Shown here piece by piece: positions 25,465 through 33,403 of a stretch of DNA of 64,000 nt; position 1 is the first letter of the stretch, and each line of letters opens with the position of its first letter. Position numbers and translations under genes: made by a program. Below the pieces are notes generated by a model, which had not been told where the DNA came from, made no database searches, and was given only the letters and a program-made list of their open reading frames with translations. Source of the stretch: Aldehydirespirator sp963667505 (lineage in GTDB: Bacteria > Actinomycetota > Acidimicrobiia > Acidimicrobiales > Aldehydirespiratoraceae). Where the stretch lies: NCBI GenBank assembly GCA_963667505.2, contig OY763490.2:2914001-2978000 (forward strand), in the 5' to 3' direction.

Positions 25465-26816
25465 GGACCTTCGCGTTAACGTGGGATTGAGGGTTGCCGG
25501 CGCCGGTGGGGTTCATGTTATGAGGATTCCTCTGGCTTGGAAGTTGGCTGGGTTGGTGAACCCGTGGGCGGTGCGCCGCAGGACTTGCAGCAGGTTGTCA
25601 GTTTCCTCGATTCGGCCGTTGCTGGCGCGTGGGGCGTGGTGCCATGCGAGGGTCTCTGTGGACCAGGCGATGAGGGTGTCGACGATGTCGTGGTACTCGG
25701 GCAGCTCGCCGGTCTCGTAGAGGTCGCAGAACCTGTCGAGCGCGTCGAGGGCTCCTTGGTGGTCGCCGGCGGTGTAGAGGCCGTGGAGCTCCTGCAGCGC
25801 CTGCTGTCCGGATCGGAGCCGGGGGTGCGCGTCGAAGAGCGCTTCGAGGCGGCCGCGGTCGGCGCCGGTGAGGGTGTCGCCTCGCTTGAGCAGCGCGAAC
25901 CGGGCCCGGAACACTTCGGGGTCGAAGGCGGGTTTGACGCCTTCAGGGTGGCGGCGCTGGACGTCTCTGCGCACTGCGGTGAGCCCGGCGGCGAACCATC
26001 TGATGACGTGGAACCGGTCAAGCACGTGGCGGGCACAGCCGAGGTGGGCGTCGACGGCGGACTTGTAGGCGCGGGACCCGTCTGTGACCACGACCTTGAC
26101 GCCTTTGCACCAGCTGCGGCCCTGCTCGACGAAGAACGCCGACAGCGCAGCCGAGCTGCGGTGCGGGACCATCGCGAGGGCCTTGCCGGTGTCGGCGTTG
26201 ACGATCACCGTCACATAGCGGTGCCGGCGGCGCATGGAGGTCTCATCGACCAGCAGCACCCGGCACCGCCGGCTGCGCCGGTGGTGGGCCACCAGCGCCG
26301 ACCACGCGTCGACGAGGCCCCCGACACGATGCCAGCCCAGCCCGGCGCGGCGCGCCGCGGCCTGCACCGTCATCACCTTGCAGTCCGCCACCAGCCGCCG
26401 CGCCAGCCGAGCGGTGAGCCCGCCCTCGAACGCCCGGTGGTGCTCCAAGAACCGGCTGTCGCCGCTGTCGCATCTCATCCGCCGCCGCGACCACACCAGC
26501 GTCGTGCGCCGGCCCGACACGTCAAGATCGCGGACCTTCTTGCCGCGGCGGTCGTGCACCCTGTGGCACCTGAACCCGCACGCCGGGCACCGCAGCCTCC
26601 TAAACGTGGACTCGACCTCCACCACAAGCTCGCTCGGGGTGTCCACGACCACCCCCAGCACACGGACCTGCGGCAGGTGCAGCCGAACTGCCATAACATC
26701 GGAAGCCATCGGGGCCCTCCTGGATCGTTGACCTCTCAATCACCGATTCCAGCAGGGCCTCGACCCCTACTCAGGGACCCTCAACCACCCCGCTCCCCAC
26801 GTTTCCGCGAAGGCTC
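25465..26816. mobile_element. ISL3-family insertion sequence, copy 1
   Basis: 1352 bp, flanked by the direct repeat GACTTCGG (25457-25464 and 26817-26824), the 8-bp duplication usual for ISL3. The imperfect terminal inverted repeat begins GGACCTTCGCGTTAACGTGG on the left and GAGCCTTCGCGGAAACGTGG on the complement of the right. It carries one transposase gene on the minus strand and has landed in the aminopeptidase N fragment. Confidence 0.9.
25513..26709 (-). CDS. ISL3-family transposase (copy 1, probably impaired)
   Basis: The 398-residue DDE transposase has an N-terminal zinc-ribbon/HTH region (CPACGFRCHRVHDRRGKK) and catalytic aspartates in LLVDETS and VVTDGSRAY, followed by HVLDRFHVIRWFA. 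Compared with copy 2 at 30905, the second zinc pair reads RCDSGDSRF instead of VCDNCESRF, losing a Cys. The catalytic-Glu block reads NGRIEETDN instead of NGRIEGTNN. Both changes fall in conserved motifs, so this copy may be inactive. ATG 26709 matches the start of copy 2. Confidence 0.88.
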   Translation of the reverse strand: MASDVMAVRLHLPQVRVLGVVVDTPSELVVEVESTFRRLRCPACGFRCHRVHDRRGKKVRDLDVSGRRTTLVWSRRRMRCDSGDSRFLEHHRAFEGGLTARLARRLVADCKVMTVQAAARRAGLGWHRVGGLVDAWSALVAHHRRSRRCRVLLVDETSMRRRHRYVTVIVNADTGKALAMVPHRSSAALSAFFVEQGRSWCKGVKVVVTDGSRAYKSAVDAHLGCARHVLDRFHVIRWFAAGLTAVRRDVQRRHPEGVKPAFDPEVFRARFALLKRGDTLTGADRGRLEALFDAHPRLRSGQQALQELHGLYTAGDHQGALDALDRFCDLYETGELPEYHDIVDTLIAWSTETLAWHHAPRASNGRIEETDNLLQVLRRTAHGFTNPANFQARGILIT

Positions 26817-27234
26817 GACTTCGGTGAGGCCGAGCTGGTGCGCACGATCCTGGAGGGCACCCTGGACGGCTCGGTGCGCAGCCAGGACGGCCCCTACCTG
26901 ATCCGCCGGGCCCTGGCCAACCGCCGCTGCGGACCCGATGCCTGGGACTTCCTGACCGAGCACTGGGACCGGCTCCTCGCCGTCTTCCCGGCCAACTCTC
27001 CGGCCCGGATGCTTGAAGGAGTGGTCTGGCTGGACCGCCCCGAACTGGCCGCGGCGGTGCGCAACTTCATGGCCGAGCACCCCCTGCCCCAAGGCGCCAA
27101 GCAGGTGGCCCAGCACCTGGAGCGCCAAGAAGTGAACGTCGCCCTACGACAGCGGGAGTCCAACCGCCTCAGTGTGGCAGTCCTAAGCTCCTGAGGGGGC
27201 CGCTGTCGGTCACCATCGCGAGGGGTTATCGGGT

Positions 27235-27253
27235 GGAGGGTGTACGGCCCTCC
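27235..27253. terminator. Possible terminator hairpin between convergent genes
   Basis: GGAGGG and CCCTCC are separated by seven bases between the aminopeptidase fragment and the convergent SLH gene. The stem is short and no T-run follows, so this is only tentative. Confidence 0.25.
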
Positions 27254-27288
27254 CCCAAGAGCCAGCCATCTACTCCGCACACAAGCCG

Positions 27289-28137
27289 CTAGTCCCAGCA
27301 ACGCACCGTGTTCGCCCAGTGCTGCAAGAGCCTGCTGGTGGCCCATTGGGGACGCGGGGTGTCAGAAGCGAACAGGGTGAGCCCCCAATCGCCCACGACG
27401 AGGGAGCGGCCGCTGTTGGGGTTGACCTCGAGTGTGATCTTGCCGGCGGTGATGTCTGTGGTCCAGTCGCTTCCGAACGTGAGGGAACTGGTGGAGGAGA
27501 CCGCCCGCGGGAAGTCGGCGCGTTTGGTGGCGCCACCCGCGTCGGTGGCCTCGACGAAGAAGGGGTACCGCTCGGGGTTCCACAACAGCACCACGAGATG
27601 CGCGAAGTCGGCTTCGGGCAGGTTCCAAGGGACTTCTGCGCTGCCGCGCCCGCAAAGAAGGGCAACGGGTTCGTCTGCCAGGGTGGAGGTGCCGTGCCAG
27701 AGCGTCCCGTGTGGCGGTGAGCACAGCTCCGGGAGGTGCAGCGTGCATTGCGTGCGTGGGCCTACGGGGCGGTTGATGAACCCGTCGGCAGGTTCCTCTT
27801 CGGGTTCGACGGAGGGCGGTGCGGACTTGCTTATCTCGTGGAGGACTCGCATCATGTCCGAGCGCGTGAAGCCCTTTGAGATGTCGGCGCCCAGAACCTC
27901 CTTGTAGTAGCGGTCCAGGAATATCGACGCGTGGTTGTGGCTGAGCGGTTCGTCGGGTCTGAATGTGCCGTCGCCGTAGCCTTTGGTCACCCCAACCTCG
28001 GCAGCCCAGTCGATCGCTGCGAAGTCAGGATGGTCCACAGGCACGTCGCTGAACCGCTGTGTCGACTGAGCAACCGCGATGGTGCTCGCCGCGACGACCG
28101 CAACGACAGCCACAGCAACAGCCAGGGCCTTGGGCAT
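27289..28137 (-). CDS. Exported S-layer-homology (SLH) domain protein
   Basis: The 282-residue protein has a signal peptide (MPKALAVAVAVVAVVAASTIAVAQS) and one SLH motif: FSDVPVDHPDFAAIDWAAEVGVTKGYGDGTFRPDEPLSHNHASIFL. A C-terminal domain without recognised family follows, with several cysteines (TQCTLHLPELC, ending VRCWD). Acidimicrobiia encode many such single-SLH secreted proteins. It probably associates with the cell surface. It appears intact and has its own promoter, unlike the broken genes around it. Confidence 0.8.
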   Translation of the reverse strand: MPKALAVAVAVVAVVAASTIAVAQSTQRFSDVPVDHPDFAAIDWAAEVGVTKGYGDGTFRPDEPLSHNHASIFLDRYYKEVLGADISKGFTRSDMMRVLHEISKSAPPSVEPEEEPADGFINRPVGPRTQCTLHLPELCSPPHGTLWHGTSTLADEPVALLCGRGSAEVPWNLPEADFAHLVVLLWNPERYPFFVEATDAGGATKRADFPRAVSSTSSLTFGSDWTTDITAGKITLEVNPNSGRSLVVGDWGLTLFASDTPRPQWATSRLLQHWANTVRCWD

Positions 28138-28174
28138 GTGGGTTCTCCGAGTGTCGTAGATTCAAGAAGGCTAG

Positions 28175-28204
28175 ACGGTATCTCAGAGGGGAATTGGCCG
28201 TCAA
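28175..28204 (-). promoter_or_regulatory. Promoter of the SLH gene
   Basis: On the minus strand TTGACG (28204-28199), an 18-bp spacer and TACCGT (28180-28175) lie about 38 bp upstream of the ATG at 28137. Confidence 0.5.
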
Positions 28205-28399
28205 ACGATCACCAGTGGGATGACGCCCTCGTCAAGCACTTGGTGCAACCATGCGAGTGCGGTAAGTCGCATCAGCGAGTCCTGGCTGGCGGTCTCGTCG
28301 CCATTGGTGCGAACGTACCCACACACTCACCGATCGGCCCGCACCTACCACCGCACCTGACCCAAGACCGCCCCGCAACGGCCTACCGAATTGGCTGGG

Positions 28400-28672
28400 C
28401 TAGCCCTCAGTCATCTCGCAGCGGCATCGCCGCCCAGCGGTGGCAGCCTCCGCCATCATGTCACCGATGTCGGCAGGCAATTCGACCTGGGGGCCTCGCT
28501 GGAACGCGGCCTCTATGGTCCGTTGGGTTTGACAGAGGTCACACTGACATTCAAGTCCGACGGCGGCTCCCCTTCTGAGCAGTTCACCGGTGCCGACCGG
28601 CACATGGCCATGTCCGCCTCGCGCGATTAGGTATTCCATGGCCTGTCTGGCGGCGCAGCTGTCACAGATCAT
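28400..28672 (-). CDS. Small Cys-rich hypothetical protein
   Basis: The 90-residue frame contains ICDSCAA near the start, LECQCDLCQTQ in the middle and RRCRCEM near the end, a spacing that could bind zinc. Its ATG overlaps the stop of the small upstream frame (ATGA at 28672-28669), suggesting an operon of two small genes. I recognise no family. Codon use looks coding but less biased than in the core genes, and the surrounding 1 kb is accessory DNA. Confidence 0.4.
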   Translation of the reverse strand: MICDSCAARQAMEYLIARGGHGHVPVGTGELLRRGAAVGLECQCDLCQTQRTIEAAFQRGPQVELPADIGDMMAEAATAGRRCRCEMTEG

Positions 28673-28842
28673 GTCGTACTGCTGCACCAGCGCCAGATCA
28701 ATCGGAGTGCTTCGAGGGTGGTGAGGCTGTCGCCGTGTGTGAGATTGCCCTCGTGGACCCACCAGAGGCCTGTGTGGGGTTCCTGCGATGCCGTCACGCG
28801 TCCGTCGGTGAGGCTATGCGCCAAGTCGGCCAGATTCTTCAT
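28669..28842 (-). CDS. Small hypothetical protein (57 aa), coupled to the next gene
   Basis: The frame begins MKNLADLAHSLTDGRVTASQ, includes GLWWVHEGNLTHGDSL and ends RLIWRWCSSTT, with its stop overlapping the start of the Cys-rich frame. Most of it is antisense to the HicB-like gene on the other strand, so at most one of the two overlapping readings may be real. No ribosome-binding site is evident. Confidence 0.3.
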   Translation of the reverse strand: MKNLADLAHSLTDGRVTASQEPHTGLWWVHEGNLTHGDSLTTLEALRLIWRWCSSTT

Positions 28843-29205
28843 GGGTGGCACGCTAGTGGAGTGCCTATGCCGAGTGGGGAATGCTCTGTGGCTATTCAGC
28901 GGGGTCGGGGCGGGCTGGTACTTGTTGCGGTGCCGACGCTGGTGGCCACCAAGTTCGCTCTTTGCTCGGCTGTGCGTTCGCAGCACATCACCGAGTCGGA
29001 ACTGGCCCGCAGGCTCGGCATCCGCCCGTCTGCCGCCCACAGGCTGACCGACCCCGACAGGCCGTCTCGGATCGGGCGGTTGCAGGCGGCTCTGGACGCG
29101 GTCGGATGCCAGCTGGTCATCGACATCACCCCTGCGCGACCTGCCCAAGGGCCGCGCAACGATGAGTCGCCGATTCCGCGCCCGACTCGAACGGGATCTC
29201 GCTAA
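28735..29205 (+). CDS. HicB-like antitoxin
   Basis: The 156-residue frame has a degenerate HicB N-terminal half (VGEAMRQVGQILHGWHASGV), then LVLVAVPTLVATKFALCSAV. A clear helix-turn-helix follows: ITESELARRLGIRPSAAHRL, then TDPDRPSRIGRLQAALDAVG. HicB antitoxins neutralise HicA toxins and autoregulate through this HTH. No HicA toxin is seen alongside, so it is an orphan. The GTG at 28735 is tentative. The frame is antisense to the 57-residue frame for about 108 bp. The tail after residue 130 is unlike other HicB proteins. Confidence 0.5.
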   Translation: MCEIALVDPPEACVGFLRCRHASVGEAMRQVGQILHGWHASGVPMPSGECSVAIQRGRGGLVLVAVPTLVATKFALCSAVRSQHITESELARRLGIRPSAAHRLTDPDRPSRIGRLQAALDAVGCQLVIDITPARPAQGPRNDESPIPRPTRTGSR

Positions 29206-29256
29206 GCACGGTCGATCATGGCCAACAAGATACCTACTTGAAATACATGTAAATGC

Positions 29257-29286
29257 TTGACAGATGTCACACCGGTGTGAGATACT
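29257..29286 (+). promoter_or_regulatory. Leaderless promoter of HNH copy 1 with palindromic spacer
   Basis: TTGACA (29257-29262), an 18-bp spacer and GATACT (29281-29286) end six bases before the ATG. The spacer contains the perfect palindrome TCACACCGGTGTGA at 29267-29280. The same TTGACA-18-ATACT-6-ATG layout precedes HNH copy 2, where the palindrome is lost. Confidence 0.6.
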
Positions 29287-29292
29287 GCCTTC

Positions 29293-30680
29293 ATGCTGAT
29301 CGAAGCCGCCCACCGGGCCGAGGCCGCCGCCAAAGAGATGCTGGCGGGCGTCAACGCGGGCTCGGCCTCGTGCGCGGAGCTGCGCGAGATGCTGACCGTG
29401 TCCAAGGCCACGATGGCGGTCCTCTCGTCCGCGCAGACCTTTGCCGCCTCCATCATCGCCAAGAGCGAACGCCACGGCGACGGCGGAACGCAGGTGCTCG
29501 CCGACACCGCCGGGCTGACCCGCCACGAGGCCCGCACGCAGGTCACAACCGCCCAAGCCATTGAGGCGGTCCCCGCGGCGCGCGACGCGGTCGAGACCGG
29601 GCGGGTGTCACAGGCCAACGCCAGGCGGCTCGCCGAGGCCATCGAGAAGACCAGCGGCGACACGGTCGCCTCCGACGCCGAGCTGTTGGCCAAGGCCGAG
29701 TCGATGAGGCCCGAGCAGTTCACCCGTGAGGCCCGCCGCTGGACCGCGGACCGCCAAGATGACGGCGGCGAGGCCGACTACCGCCGGCTGCGGGCCAAGC
29801 GCCGCGTGCGCATCTGGGACGCAGACGACGGCCTAGTGCACCTGCACGGAGAGCTCGACCCCGTCGCCGGGCGGCGCATCGCCAACCGCCTACGAGCCCA
29901 AGCCAGCCGCCTCCACGACGCCGACAAGAAGCAGACCGCGGCCAGCAGTGAGAGCGAGCGGCACAGCTTCGACCAGTGCATGGCCGATGCCCTGGACAAC
30001 CTCACATCCAGCATCGGCGGCGGCGGCGGCAAGCCCTTCGCGGACATCTGCGTCGTGGCTCACGTCGACGACGCCACCGGCGAACTCATAGCAGAGCTCC
30101 CCGACGGCGAACGGCTCCCCAAGGCGGTGCTCGAACAGCTCTCCTGCAACGCCAAGCTCACCGGTGTCGTTTACGACCGGAAAGGCAAGCCGATCTGGCG
30201 CACCCACTCCCGGCGCACCGTCACCGAATCCCAATGGCAACTGCTCATCGCCAAATGGGGCGGCTGCTTCCACTGCGGCGCCAACCCCGGCATCTGCCAA
30301 GGACACCACATCGAACCGGCCTCACAAGGCGGACCACCAAACTCGACAACCTGGTCCCGGCGTGCTGGACCTGCCATCACCGCATCCACCACGACAACTG
30401 GCAGATCCGAAAGAGCCCCGACGGCTGGCACACCCTTCATCCACCGGACCACGTCAACTACGGGCCAGCGCGCGCCCCTGAACAGTCGCGACCCTTGTTC
30501 AAGTCCGGGGCCCAGCCCGAGTCCGCCGGTCCGGCACCGGCCGAGCCCGACACGGCTGCGGGACCGACCGGCAGGCCCGGCCCACAAGCCGCCCGAGCCG
30601 CGCTGCACCGGGCAAGAGCCGCCCGCGACGGACCGGGAGTTGCCCCGGCCACCGATCTGGTGCCCGACCTGCTAGAGCGC
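29293..30680 (+). pseudogene. DUF222/HNH endonuclease gene, copy 1, frameshifted
   Basis: The N-terminal 345 residues form a DUF222 domain (MLIEAAHRAEAAAKEMLAG, GDGGTQVLADTAGLTRHEAR) leading into an HNH domain (WGGCFHCGANPGICQGHHIE). At about 30336 one base is missing relative to copy 2. The in-frame product therefore diverges just before NLVPACWTCHHRIHHDNW, which continues in the next frame with a Pro/Ala-rich tail. The nuclease His/Asn core is broken by the shift. DUF222-HNH genes are multicopy and mobile-like in Actinobacteria. A sequencing indel cannot be excluded. Confidence 0.8.
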
Positions 30681-30854
30681 GCCCATGCCTCCCGAGACCG
30701 TCATCACACATCAAGCGCCCTACCTGCTGTGGCCCAGGGGGACACCACGCGATCAGGCGTTCTTGCTGGGAGCCCTGTCATCGATGATCTTGGACTGGTA
30801 CACCCGACGAGTCGTGGAGGCGCACTTGACCTTCCACCTGTTCAACAACTTCCC

Positions 30855-32209
30855 GGCGCTGCGCGATTTCGTGGGATGCGGGGTTGCCGGCACCGGTGGG
30901 GTGATTATGTCACGAGGAGGCCGCGGGCTTCGAAGTTGGCTGTGTTGGTGAAGCCGTGGGCTGTTCGGCGCAGGACTTGCAGCAGGTTGTTGGTGCCTTC
31001 GATTCTGCCGTTGCTGGGGCGGCCGGTGCAGTGCCAGGCGAGGATCTCGTCTGACCAGGCGATGAAGGTGTCGACGATGTCGTGGTACTCGGGCAGCTCT
31101 CCGGTCTCGTAGAGGTCGCAGAACCTGCCGAGCGCGTCGAGGGCTCCTTGGTGGTCTCCGGCGGTGTAGAGGCCGTGGAGCTCCTGGAGGGCCTGCCAGC
31201 CGGCTTCGAGGCGGGGGTGGGCGCCGAACAGCGCCCGGAGGCGTTCGCGGTCGGTGTCGGTGAGGGTGTCGCCTCGCTTGAGCAGCGCGAACCGGGCTCT
31301 GAACACCTCCGGGTCGAAGGCGGGGGTGACGCCTTCGGGCTGGCGGCGCTGGACGTCTCTGCGCACCGCGGTGAGCCCGGCCGCGAACCATCTGATCACA
31401 TGGAAGCGGTCAAGCACGTGGCGGGCGTGGCCCAAGCGGGCGTCGACGGCGGCGCGGTAGGCCCGCGACCCGTCGGTGACCACGACTTTGACGCCCTTGC
31501 ACCAGCGGTGGCCCTGCTGCGCCAGGAACGCCGACAGCGCAGCCGAGCTGCGGTGCGGGACCATCGCGAGGGTCTTGCCGGTGTCGGCGTTGACGATCAC
31601 GGTCACATAGCGGTGCCGTCTGCGGATCGAGGTCTCATCGACCAACAGCACCCGGCAGCGCTCGCTGCGGCGGCGCTCGGCGACGATGCGCGCCCAGGCC
31701 CGCACCAGGGCGTTGATCCTGTGCCAGCCCACACCGCGGCGGCGCGCCGCGGCGCGAAGCGTCATCACCTTCGCGTCGGCCACCACAGCCCGCGCCAGCC
31801 GCGCCGTGAGGCCCCCCTCGAACGCGCCGTGGTCCTCCAAGAACCGGCTCTCGCAGTTGTCACAGACCATCCGCCGCCGCGACCACACCAGCGTCGTGTG
31901 ACGCCCCGACACCTCAAGATCGGTGACCTTCTTGTCGCGGCGGTCATGCACCCTGTGGCACTTGAACCCGCAGTCCGGGCATCTCAGCCTCCTCAGCGTC
32001 GACTCGACGCCCACCACCAGCCGCGCCGCAGTGTCCTCGACCACCTCCAGCACACGTATCTGAGGCAGGTGCAGCCGCACCCGCATAACATCGGAAGCCA
32101 TCGGGGCCCTCCTGGATCAGTGGATGTGTCAATCACCGATTCCAGCAGGGCCTCGACCCCTGCTCAGGGACCCTCAACCACCCCCCTCCCCACGTTTCCG
32201 CGCAGGCTC
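30855..32209. mobile_element. ISL3-family insertion sequence, copy 2
   Basis: 1355 bp, flanked by AACTTCCC at 30847-30854 and 32210-32217. The outer ends read GGCGCTGCGCGATTTCGTGG and, on the complement, GAGCCTGCGCGGAAACGTGG. It is close in sequence to copy 1 and in the same orientation. Both targets fit RACTTCSS, hinting at a target preference. Confidence 0.9.
30905..32101 (-). CDS. ISL3-family transposase (copy 2)
   Basis: This 398-residue transposase has the same length as copy 1. The zinc region is complete (CPDCGFKCHRVHDRRDKK, then MVCDNCESRF). The catalytic residues lie in LLVDETS, VVTDGSRAY and NGRIEGTNN, the standard ISL3 DDE arrangement, followed by LLQVLRRTAHGF. It should bind the terminal inverted repeats and move the element by cut-and-paste. 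With intact motifs, ends and target duplication, this copy could be active and could act on copy 1 in trans. Confidence 0.92.
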   Translation of the reverse strand: MASDVMRVRLHLPQIRVLEVVEDTAARLVVGVESTLRRLRCPDCGFKCHRVHDRRDKKVTDLEVSGRHTTLVWSRRRMVCDNCESRFLEDHGAFEGGLTARLARAVVADAKVMTLRAAARRRGVGWHRINALVRAWARIVAERRRSERCRVLLVDETSIRRRHRYVTVIVNADTGKTLAMVPHRSSAALSAFLAQQGHRWCKGVKVVVTDGSRAYRAAVDARLGHARHVLDRFHVIRWFAAGLTAVRRDVQRRQPEGVTPAFDPEVFRARFALLKRGDTLTDTDRERLRALFGAHPRLEAGWQALQELHGLYTAGDHQGALDALGRFCDLYETGELPEYHDIVDTFIAWSDEILAWHCTGRPSNGRIEGTNNLLQVLRRTAHGFTNTANFEARGLLVT

Positions 32210-32529
32210 AACTTCCCGATCCCGGACGCGGACGTCGATGACGACCCCGTAGCCCGCCGAGTCGTCCACATCGCCGCAAGGTTGGCAGCTGTTGACGAGC
32301 GGTACGCCGGGTGGGCCGCAGAGGTGGGCGTGCCGGTGGGGTCGGTCACCGACGAGGCGATGAAGCAGGACCTGATCTGCGAACTGGACGCCTGCGTCGC
32401 CCATCTGTACGGGCTCGACGAGGACGACCTCGCCGTCGTCTACGAGACCTTCCACGAAGGCACCGACTACTCCGAGCGCCACCGTGCCGTGCTCGTCCAC
32501 TTCCGCCGCTGGGCGAGGGAGTAGGCGAC

Positions 32530-32934
32530 CTACGAGGAGCCGTTGCGGCGTCCGAGAACGAAGACGGCGGTCAACGCGACCAGATCGAACGAGCCCAGCA
32601 CCGCACCAGCGATGTCGTGATCATTGTGGATCAGCCATGCCGAGACAATGAGGAAGAGCACGGCCACGACAAATCCGGCGGCCAAGCCCATCGAGGCACG
32701 ACGCGATCGCTGTGCGTCCATCCGATGCCTGTGCGCTCGTTCGTCCTCGGACGCCGTCACTATCCGGTTCACGAGATCGGGGCTGATCTGACCGTAAGCA
32801 GCCAGATCAGCGGGCGAGGGAAGAGGCCCAGCACGAAACGACGACTGATGGTGTTCAACCGTCATCTGCTCGGTGACCGCCGCAGGTTGAGGAGACTCGC
32901 CCTCGATAGGCGCAGGCAGGTCGGCTGCGGTCAC
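32530..32934 (-). CDS. DUF2335-family small membrane protein
   Basis: The 134-residue protein has the DUF2335 pattern: GPLPSPADLAAYGQISPDLVNRIV, a charged helix with AHRHRMDAQRSRRA, then two hydrophobic segments (MGLAAGFVVAVLFLIVSAW and AGAVLGSFDLVALTAVFVL). Members are common near mobile and accessory genes; function unknown. Its GTG start overlaps the stop of the upstream small gene (GTGA at 32934-32931), so they are translationally coupled. Confidence 0.72.
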   Translation of the reverse strand: MTAADLPAPIEGESPQPAAVTEQMTVEHHQSSFRAGPLPSPADLAAYGQISPDLVNRIVTASEDERAHRHRMDAQRSRRASMGLAAGFVVAVLFLIVSAWLIHNDHDIAGAVLGSFDLVALTAVFVLGRRNGSS

Positions 32935-33188
32935 TGTGCGGGATGACTGGATGGATGGCGACCCATTGCCAAACGCAAGTCGCCGCCCACGGCATCCCAG
33001 TCCGCAGCGAGCGCATCAGCGTCGGTGGGGTTCTCCACCGTGGAGACGCTGCGCCAGCCGAGCACTCCCGCGAAGTCGAAGATGAGCGCCGCGCCACCCA
33101 GGAAGTCCCTCAGCGGCGAGGACTGACCTTCGTCGGCCCCATCGCCGGACAGGCGTTGCCCGGACTCGGCAACTGTGTCGGTGCTCAT
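32931..33188 (-). CDS. Hypothetical small protein coupled to the DUF2335 gene
   Basis: The 85-residue protein starts MSTDTVAESGQRL and contains SSPLRDFLGGAALIFDFAGV and DALAADWDAVGGDLRLAMGR. No family is recognised. The operon with a DUF2335 membrane protein and the palindrome upstream suggest a regulated accessory pair. ATG 33188 is preferred over an upstream start whose N-terminal extension is arginine-rich and not protein-like. Confidence 0.55.
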   Translation of the reverse strand: MSTDTVAESGQRLSGDGADEGQSSPLRDFLGGAALIFDFAGVLGWRSVSTVENPTDADALAADWDAVGGDLRLAMGRHPSSHPAQ

Positions 33189-33210
33189 GGCATGGCGCTC
33201 CGTTCGGACC

Positions 33211-33225
33211 TTCACGTGTCGTGAA
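33211..33225. promoter_or_regulatory. Perfect inverted repeat upstream of the DUF2335 pair
   Basis: TTCACGTGTCGTGAA (six-base arms, three-base centre) lies 23 bp upstream of the ATG at 33188, in the expected operator position for the minus-strand pair. On the minus strand TACCGT just upstream could be a -10. Confidence 0.4.
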
Positions 33226-33367
33226 CGGTAGCGGCTGGCTGCTCTCGTGTCACACCTCCCGGCCGATGAACATGCCAAGCCGTTGCAAGATACGGTCCTC
33301 TACCTAGTCGAAGCCGCCCACCGGGTGACACGAGGCGTGCTGGCTGACTTGAGATGCATGTAAATGC

Positions 33368-33397
33368 TTGACAAATATCACACCCCTATGGAATACT
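33368..33397 (+). promoter_or_regulatory. Leaderless promoter of HNH copy 2
   Basis: TTGACA (33368-33373), an 18-bp spacer and AATACT (33392-33397) end six bases before the ATG at 33404. The architecture matches HNH copy 1, including TGTAAATGC just upstream of TTGACA. Confidence 0.6.
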
Positions 33398-33403
33398 GTT
33401 GAC

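Larger units (their letters stand above)
24851..27194 (+). pseudogene. Aminopeptidase N (M1) C-terminal fragment split by an IS
   Basis: From 24851 the frame reads EPAPLNSGGSGFYREDVGAE and continues to HLAALADFG at 25464, where an insertion sequence interrupts it. After the IS (26825 onward) it resumes as EAELVRTILEGTLDGSVRSQ and runs to the stop at 27194. This is the ERAP1_C-like C-terminal domain of M1 aminopeptidases, including the L-x-x-GGSGFYR strand. The catalytic half with HExxH is missing. Removing 25465-26824 (IS plus one 8-bp duplication) restores one frame exactly. The gene was therefore already truncated or was intact before IS entry; the order is not known. Confidence 0.8.
30685..32524 (+). 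pseudogene. Type IIG restriction-modification enzyme, C-terminal fragment split by an IS
   Basis: Before the IS the frame reads APYLLWPRGTPRDQAFLLGA and WYTRRVVEAHLTFHLFNNF; after it (32218 on) PIPDADVDDDPVARRVVHIA, YAGWAAEVGVPVGSV and LYGLDEDDLAVVYETFHEG, with stop at 32524. This is the target-recognition/C-terminal end of Eco57I-class RM proteins. Deleting 30855-32217 joins the two parts in one frame, giving HLFNNFPIPD. Together with 23509-24850 it represents the two ends of the same enzyme type, with the methylase centre lost. Confidence 0.78.

Noticed and set aside
30905..32524. Continuous plus-strand frame across IS copy 2 as one protein
   Set aside because: The part over the IS is antisense to the transposase; only the bases after 32217 are homologous to the RM enzyme tail.
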